Source of the DNA: an uncultured Parabacteroides sp.
GTDB lineage: Bacteria > Bacteroidota > Bacteroidia > Bacteroidales > Tannerellaceae
Length of the DNA: 64,000 nt
NCBI RefSeq assembly: GCF_905196875.1
Contig: NZ_CAJJWO010000014.1
Location: 23,448-87,447, forward strand
Direction of reading: 5' to 3'
Position numbers and translations under genes: made by a program. The notes below the pieces were generated by a model, which was given only the letters and a program-made list of their open reading frames with translations, ran no database searches and had not been told where the DNA came from. Within the stretch, counting starts at the first letter, position 1. Every line of letters begins with the position of its first letter. Positions 60,466-64,000 of the stretch are shown one piece after another.

Positions 60466-61311
60466 TTAGCTCTCTCTGTATTCCTGAGGAGTCATTCCTA
60501 CATGTTGGCGGAAGTATTTATTGAAGAACGACAGGTTGTCGAAGCCCAACGCGAATGCAATCTTTTTGACCGGCTGGTCGGTCGATTTCAATTGGGCTTT
60601 GGCATCCATGATGATAATATTGGAGAGTATATCCAGAGCAGTCCGTCCGCTTACCTTTTTTATTACGTAGCAAAAATGTTGCAGGGTAATGTTAAGCCTT
60701 TTGGCATAATAAGAAACGCTATGCTCTTTCGTGTAGTTTTCCATTGCCAGCTGCACGAACTCACGGCATATTTCCATGTTACGCGTCATCGGAGCATTGC
60801 TGTAAGGCGTATGATTTTTGTACAACTCGATAACTCCCTGCATGAAGATGGTGAAAACGGCTCTTATAATCTCCTTGTTCTCAATCGCTTTAGGCAGGGA
60901 ATAAGCCTTGATCAATAGAGAAAAAGCTTCCTGGTATAATACGGACACCTGTTCGGGCAGGGGCATGATCGGGCTGTCGAAGATGACAGGTAAGTAGTTC
61001 GTAATGGTTTTGATATAGTTTATATGACTCACAAAGGTAGAAGAGAATCCGGCAAAGCAAAGTTTAATATCGTCGGATACTTCATGTATCTGAATGAAAC
61101 ATCCCGGCGGAAGGGTAATGAAGTCGTTGGGCTTGATAATGAATTCAGTCAGATTGACGGTGGCGCGTGCAGTACCCTGTACGCAAAGTACGAAAATACC
61201 GGCTTTGATCTTGCAGGGGAAGCGACCGTACTGATTTAATATTTCACCCGTAATACTGTCTCCGACAATAAAATCCAGAGGAATGTCGAATTTAGGAATG
61301 TTGTCTTCCAT
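60466..61311 (-). CDS. AraC family transcriptional regulator
   Basis: A 281-residue regulator with an N-terminal cupin-type sensor (residues about 10-130, GCFIQIHEV) and C-terminal AraC DNA-binding domain: VSYYAKRLNITLQHFCYVIK and KIAFALGFDNLSFFNKYFRQHVGMTPQEYRE, the usual second helix-turn-helix. It is divergent from the radical SAM gene with 242 bases between, so both and the YkgB-like gene may be its targets. Its end abuts the leader element on the opposite strand. The ligand is unknown. Confidence 0.93.
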   Translation of the reverse strand: MEDNIPKFDIPLDFIVGDSITGEILNQYGRFPCKIKAGIFVLCVQGTARATVNLTEFIIKPNDFITLPPGCFIQIHEVSDDIKLCFAGFSSTFVSHINYIKTITNYLPVIFDSPIMPLPEQVSVLYQEAFSLLIKAYSLPKAIENKEIIRAVFTIFMQGVIELYKNHTPYSNAPMTRNMEICREFVQLAMENYTKEHSVSYYAKRLNITLQHFCYVIKKVSGRTALDILSNIIIMDAKAQLKSTDQPVKKIAFALGFDNLSFFNKYFRQHVGMTPQEYRES

Positions 61312-61340
61312 GTTGTTATCTCCACTATATTTTGAACATA

Positions 61341-61348
61341 CAAATATA
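61341..61348 (-). promoter_or_regulatory. Possible -7 box for the araC gene
   Basis: On the minus strand this is TATATTTG, fitting TAnnTTTG, 30 bases before the ATG at 61311. The -33 element is not clear. Confidence 0.4.
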
Positions 61349-61484
61349 AGACTATTTAGACTTGTTAGTCGATATTCTTAAAAATAGAACATTGAATCCC
61401 ACAAATGGAGATTGTTTTGCGCTATATAATAGTTGAAATTTGCGAATGTTTTCAGGTCTGGCCGATAGTTTTAATAGAGATGTA

Positions 61485-61492
61485 TATATTTG
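61485..61492 (+). promoter_or_regulatory. Possible -7 box for the radical SAM gene
   Basis: TATATTTG fits TAnnTTTG and lies 62 bases before the ATG at 61554. No good TTTG is present 19 bases upstream; an activator such as the divergent AraC protein could compensate. Confidence 0.45.
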
Positions 61493-61553
61493 TCTATCTG
61501 CAAAATAAGGAATGGAAGCTAATACTAATAGAGAAATCTAATCAATAATAGCA

Positions 61554-62768
61554 ATGGGTACAAAAAGAACAAAGAGCTCTTTCAGGGCAATGAGCACAAA
61601 CAGAAAATTAGAATCTATCTTCCTGTTTGTCACAGGACGGTGTAATGCCAAATGTAAAATGTGTTTCTATGCCGAAGACATGGATAAGAAGGAAAAAGAC
61701 CTGACTTTTGAAGAAATAAAGAAGATATCCGAAACAGCCGGTCAGTTCAACCGCCTATGGGTTTCCGGTGGCGAACCGACCCTGCGTGAAGAGTTGCCGG
61801 AGATTATAGAAATGTTTTATAAGAACAACGAGATCAAAGACGTAAACATTCCCACCAACGGATTGAAGCCCGACCGGATCATTGCCTGGGTTAAGCAAAT
61901 CCGCAAGAACTGTCCCGAGCTGAATATCAACCTCAGTCTTTCCCTGGACGGCTTTGGCGATACGCACGATACGCAACGCGGAGTGCCCGGTAATTTCTAC
62001 AAAGCAATGGGAACGCTGAAGTTGATTGAAAAGAACTTTGCAGACGACGGCAGGGTTTTGAAAAACCTGGCAACCGTGATTACCAAATATAACGAAACGG
62101 AAGTGGAGGATCTGATGATATGGATGCTCGGACGTTTCCATCTTTCCAACCATATCATCGAAGCTGCACGCGGGATGACTCGCGACGATGGGGTAAAGAT
62201 CCTTACCGAGCCTACTTTACGCGCTTTGCAGGATAAGGTAGCTCCTATCTATAATGTATATGGCGAGCGTATGGCGGAGGAAACCGGTGGTTTCAGAAAA
62301 CCTATCGCCCGTTTCTTCTATCTGGGTTTTATTCGTACATTATATAATGTACGTGCGACCAATATCGACCATCCCACTCCCTGGGGAATGGATTGTACGG
62401 CTGGCGAAACTACCCTGGTGATCGACTATGACGGCCGTTTCCGTGCCTGCGAACTCCGTGAGCCGCTCGGCAATGTAAAGGATTACGATTGCGATATCAC
62501 CAAGATCATGGCGAGCGACGCTATGAAGCAGGAGATTGCCGCTATCGGTCATGGCGATACCGCCAATTGCTGGTGTACGCACGGATGTTGGATTACTTCA
62601 TCGCTTGTTTTCAACCCGAAAAAGATGATTACGCAAGTTTATAAAGGATACCGCGAGATGAAGAAACTGAACCGTCCCGTGAATGTCAGTGAGGATGTAT
62701 TACAGAGCATCGAGCGTAAATATGCGTTGGATGTAGAAAAACTGGTAGAACTGGGCGTTCGTAAATAA
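61554..62768 (+). CDS. Radical SAM protein with SPASM-like C-terminus
   Basis: A 404-residue radical SAM enzyme with the cluster motif CNAKCKMC (Cys30, 34, 37), then WVSGGEPTLREE and a SLSLDGFGDTHD barrel pattern. The C-terminal third has more cysteines (GMDCTAGE, RACELREP, WCTHGCW) typical of an auxiliary iron-sulfur cluster in SPASM or twitch domains. Such enzymes mature peptides or act in cofactor and metabolite chemistry. No small precursor peptide gene is evident nearby. The ATG at 61554 is used; one at 61590 would also keep the cluster. The target is unknown. Confidence 0.85.
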   Translation: MGTKRTKSSFRAMSTNRKLESIFLFVTGRCNAKCKMCFYAEDMDKKEKDLTFEEIKKISETAGQFNRLWVSGGEPTLREELPEIIEMFYKNNEIKDVNIPTNGLKPDRIIAWVKQIRKNCPELNINLSLSLDGFGDTHDTQRGVPGNFYKAMGTLKLIEKNFADDGRVLKNLATVITKYNETEVEDLMIWMLGRFHLSNHIIEAARGMTRDDGVKILTEPTLRALQDKVAPIYNVYGERMAEETGGFRKPIARFFYLGFIRTLYNVRATNIDHPTPWGMDCTAGETTLVIDYDGRFRACELREPLGNVKDYDCDITKIMASDAMKQEIAAIGHGDTANCWCTHGCWITSSLVFNPKKMITQVYKGYREMKKLNRPVNVSEDVLQSIERKYALDVEKLVELGVRK

Positions 62769-62788
62769 CATTCGTCAATAGAATATCG

Positions 62789-62830
62789 AAGGGGTTGTGT
62801 CAAAATATTCAATGACATAGCCCCTTTATT
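62789..62830 (+). terminator. Terminator after the radical SAM gene
   Basis: AAGGGGTTGTGTCA (62789-62802) pairs with TGACATAGCCCCTT (62813-62826) with G-U pairs, followed by TATTATG. The next gene therefore probably has its own promoter. Confidence 0.75.
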
Positions 62831-62937
62831 ATGTGATAGGGAATAATTGTCAAATTATCCGGCAGAATTGCCATTTCCTGCAGGGTAGAAATGTCTGATC
62901 TTTGCATCATAAGTTGAACACATAAAAAGAGAAAGAC

Positions 62938-63522
62938 ATGACTACTAAACTGAAAGATTTATTCGACACATTCCTGAACATTGCAGCTTCCTCGCAAAAG
63001 CTGGGTATTAACCTGATACGTGTAGCGATCCTGATCATCTTTGTATGGATCGGCGGCCTGAAGTTCTATAATTATGAGGCGGAAGGTATCGTTCCGTTTG
63101 TGGCAAACAGTCCTTTTATGAGTTTCTTTTACACAAAGAGTGCCCCGGAGTACAAGGAATATAAATTGAAGGAAGGAGAATTCAACGAAGCAAAACATCA
63201 GTGGCATGTAGAAAATAACACGTATGGTTTTTCCCATGGCCTGGGTATCCTGATTATGGCGATTGGTATCCTTACTTTCCTCGGTATATTCTCACCGAAG
63301 ATCGGTCTGGTCGGTGCCGGCCTGGCTATTATAATGACTATAGGGACACTCTCTTTCCTTGTCACGACTCCCGAAGTATGGGTGCCGGATTTGGGTAGCG
63401 GCGAACATGGCTTCCCTTTATTGACCGGAGCGGGCCGTCTGGTTATAAAAGATACGGCCATCATAGCCGGTGCAATCGTGGTACTGTCCGACTGCGCAGA
63501 ACGTATCTTGAAGAAGAAATAG
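62938..63522 (+). CDS. YkgB/RclC-like (DUF417) membrane protein
   Basis: A 194-residue membrane protein with four helices (VAILIIFVWIGGLKFYNYEAEGI is spread over residues 26-48; then GLGILIMAIGILTFLG, GLAIIMTIGTLSFL and AIIAGAIVVLS) and the family signature FVANSPFMSFFY and EVWVPDLGSGEHGFPLLTGAGRL. In E. coli the homologue RclC belongs to a reactive-chlorine stress operon under an AraC-type regulator. The AraC gene nearby makes a similar stress-linked role tempting but unproven. Confidence 0.88.
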   Translation: MTTKLKDLFDTFLNIAASSQKLGINLIRVAILIIFVWIGGLKFYNYEAEGIVPFVANSPFMSFFYTKSAPEYKEYKLKEGEFNEAKHQWHVENNTYGFSHGLGILIMAIGILTFLGIFSPKIGLVGAGLAIIMTIGTLSFLVTTPEVWVPDLGSGEHGFPLLTGAGRLVIKDTAIIAGAIVVLSDCAERILKKK

Positions 63523-63625
63523 GAAGAAAAAGTGTTTATTTTAACACTTCGGAAGCAAAAAATAGACATATTGAAGCTTGTTAGCTTTTCTTGTACTGCA
63601 TGAAACACCATTTAGCATAAAACCT

Positions 63626-63656
63626 CTTGACAGGTTTGGATTAAGCAGTATATTTG
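63626..63656 (+). promoter_or_regulatory. Promoter of leader element copy B
   Basis: CTTG (63626-63629) in a TTGACA context, 19-base spacer, TATATTTG (63649-63656). Same layout as copy A at 60321. Confidence 0.75.
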
Positions 63657-63660
63657 CATT

Positions 63661-63747
63661 GTGGTTTTTTCATAATAGTATTAGATTTAAGGTTAACAAA
63701 GTTGGTTAGGGCTTGTCGTGAGACAGGCTTTAATTGTTTATAGGGGT
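63661..63747 (+). ncRNA. Conserved leader/RNA element, copy B
   Basis: An 87-base block essentially identical to 60356-60443, including GGTTAACAAAG and the GCTTGTC-GTGA-GACAGGC hairpin. Upstream homology also extends about 75 bases through the promoter at lower identity. Here it reads towards the right edge, where a locus outside the window presumably begins. Bacteroidales capsule loci often open with a leader of this sort, but nothing in the window proves that. Confidence 0.6.
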
Positions 63748-64000
63748 GCCTGTCTCTGGAAACTATTCAGAATCGGTATCGACTTCAGTGTAAAGCCCCG
63801 TAATATTGAGCTACTAATCTTTACTACCTGTCTTTCTATATGTAAAGACGGGACTAACTAAGTCAAAACTCCCGACTCACAAAAATTATCCTGTACAGGG
63901 TAATCAATTACGGTGTACACCCTGGCGGATTATCCTGTACACCCCCAGGGCAAACGCATTAGGAATAAAAGGTAAAAGCCCCATTTAATAATTGGTGTAG
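63748..64000. other. Non-coding right edge, probable regulatory leader
   Basis: The 478 bases after the YkgB-like gene contain leader copy B, a hairpin CCTGTCTTT/AAAGACGGG (63827-63852) and the phased palindromes, but no open frame that I can support. The stretch probably belongs to the 5' regulatory zone of a gene beyond the window. Confidence 0.5.
63890..63943. promoter_or_regulatory. Three phased TGTACA palindromes (possible operator array)
   Basis: CCTGTACAGG (63890-63899), GGTGTACACC (63912-63921) and CCTGTACACC (63934-63943); the first two are perfect palindromes. Their centres are exactly 22 bases apart each time, two helical turns, so bound dimers would lie on the same DNA face. A direct repeat ATTATCCTGTACA includes sites one and three. 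Confidence 0.55.

Noticed and set aside
60430..60918. Open frame of 162 codons downstream of leader copy A
   Set aside because: Attractive because it follows the leader, but it is the mirror of the AraC DNA-binding domain and has no start signal.
63885..63943. CRISPR-like or plasmid iteron array
   Set aside because: Only three short palindromic units with no spacers or Cas genes and no replication gene; an operator array fits better.
63748..64000. Start of an rRNA operon
   Set aside because: No 16S rRNA 5' sequence or boxA-like leader is present in the last 250 bases.

Overview
The window looks like a chromosomal segment of a gut-type Bacteroidales bacterium, plausibly Parabacteroides or a near relative (genus is an inference). 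The signs are type V (FimA/Mfa-type) pilus lipoproteins, a SusC/SusD pair, DUF3244 and DUF2723 proteins, a dipeptidyl peptidase IV, a three-gene succinate dehydrogenase/fumarate reductase operon, and promoters of the Bacteroidetes form (TTTG, about 19 bp, TAnnTTTG).

Layout. 1-7.5 kb: the tail of an unknown gene, a membrane TPR regulator with a C-terminal DNA-binding helix-turn-helix, a small DUF3244 protein, and four consecutive pilus-type lipoproteins. 7.57-31.03 kb: a large one-direction operon of 22 genes behind a textbook promoter. It encodes a flexirubin-type aryl polyene pathway: tyrosine ammonia-lyase, CoA/AMP ligase, two acyl carrier proteins, three ketosynthases plus a chain-length-factor-like partner, ketoreductase, two complementary dehydratases, thioesterase, methyltransferase, lipid acyltransferase, LolA-like carrier, a lipoprotein, a glycosyltransferase, and a transporter fused to an acyltransferase and a methyltransferase. 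31.2-39.5 kb: an IclR regulator, then SusC, SusD, a polytopic membrane protein and an iron-type alcohol dehydrogenase, with no glycoside hydrolase. 39.7-45.9 kb: DUF2723 membrane protein, NodB-type deacetylase, QueG and an S37-type peptidase. 46.2-56.4 kb, minus strand: DedA-like protein, membrane protein, purD, DPP IV, rRNA methyltransferase, serine acetyltransferase, a lipoprotein, an FMN split-barrel protein and a PAP2 protein with a barrel-like tail. 56.6-60.2 kb: sdhCAB. 60.3-64 kb: AraC regulator, radical SAM protein and YkgB/RclC-like protein, bracketed by two copies of a promoter-plus-RNA-leader element.

How the aryl polyene genes would fit together (inference from family knowledge): the ammonia-lyase makes p-coumarate from tyrosine, the ligase loads it on an ACP, the ketosynthase/CLF pair with ketoreductase and dehydratases extends a conjugated polyene, the methyltransferase decorates it, acyltransferases attach it to a lipid, and the LolA/lipoprotein/MMPL set moves it to the outer membrane. 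No DarA/DarB-like dialkylresorcinol genes are visible, so the product is probably not a complete flexirubin.

The least explained signals are non-coding: the duplicated leader (about 60.32 and 63.63 kb), three TGTACA-centred palindromes spaced exactly 22 bp apart near the right end, a four-hairpin intergenic element at 45.87 kb, and repeats that have entered the coding sequence of one ketosynthase.
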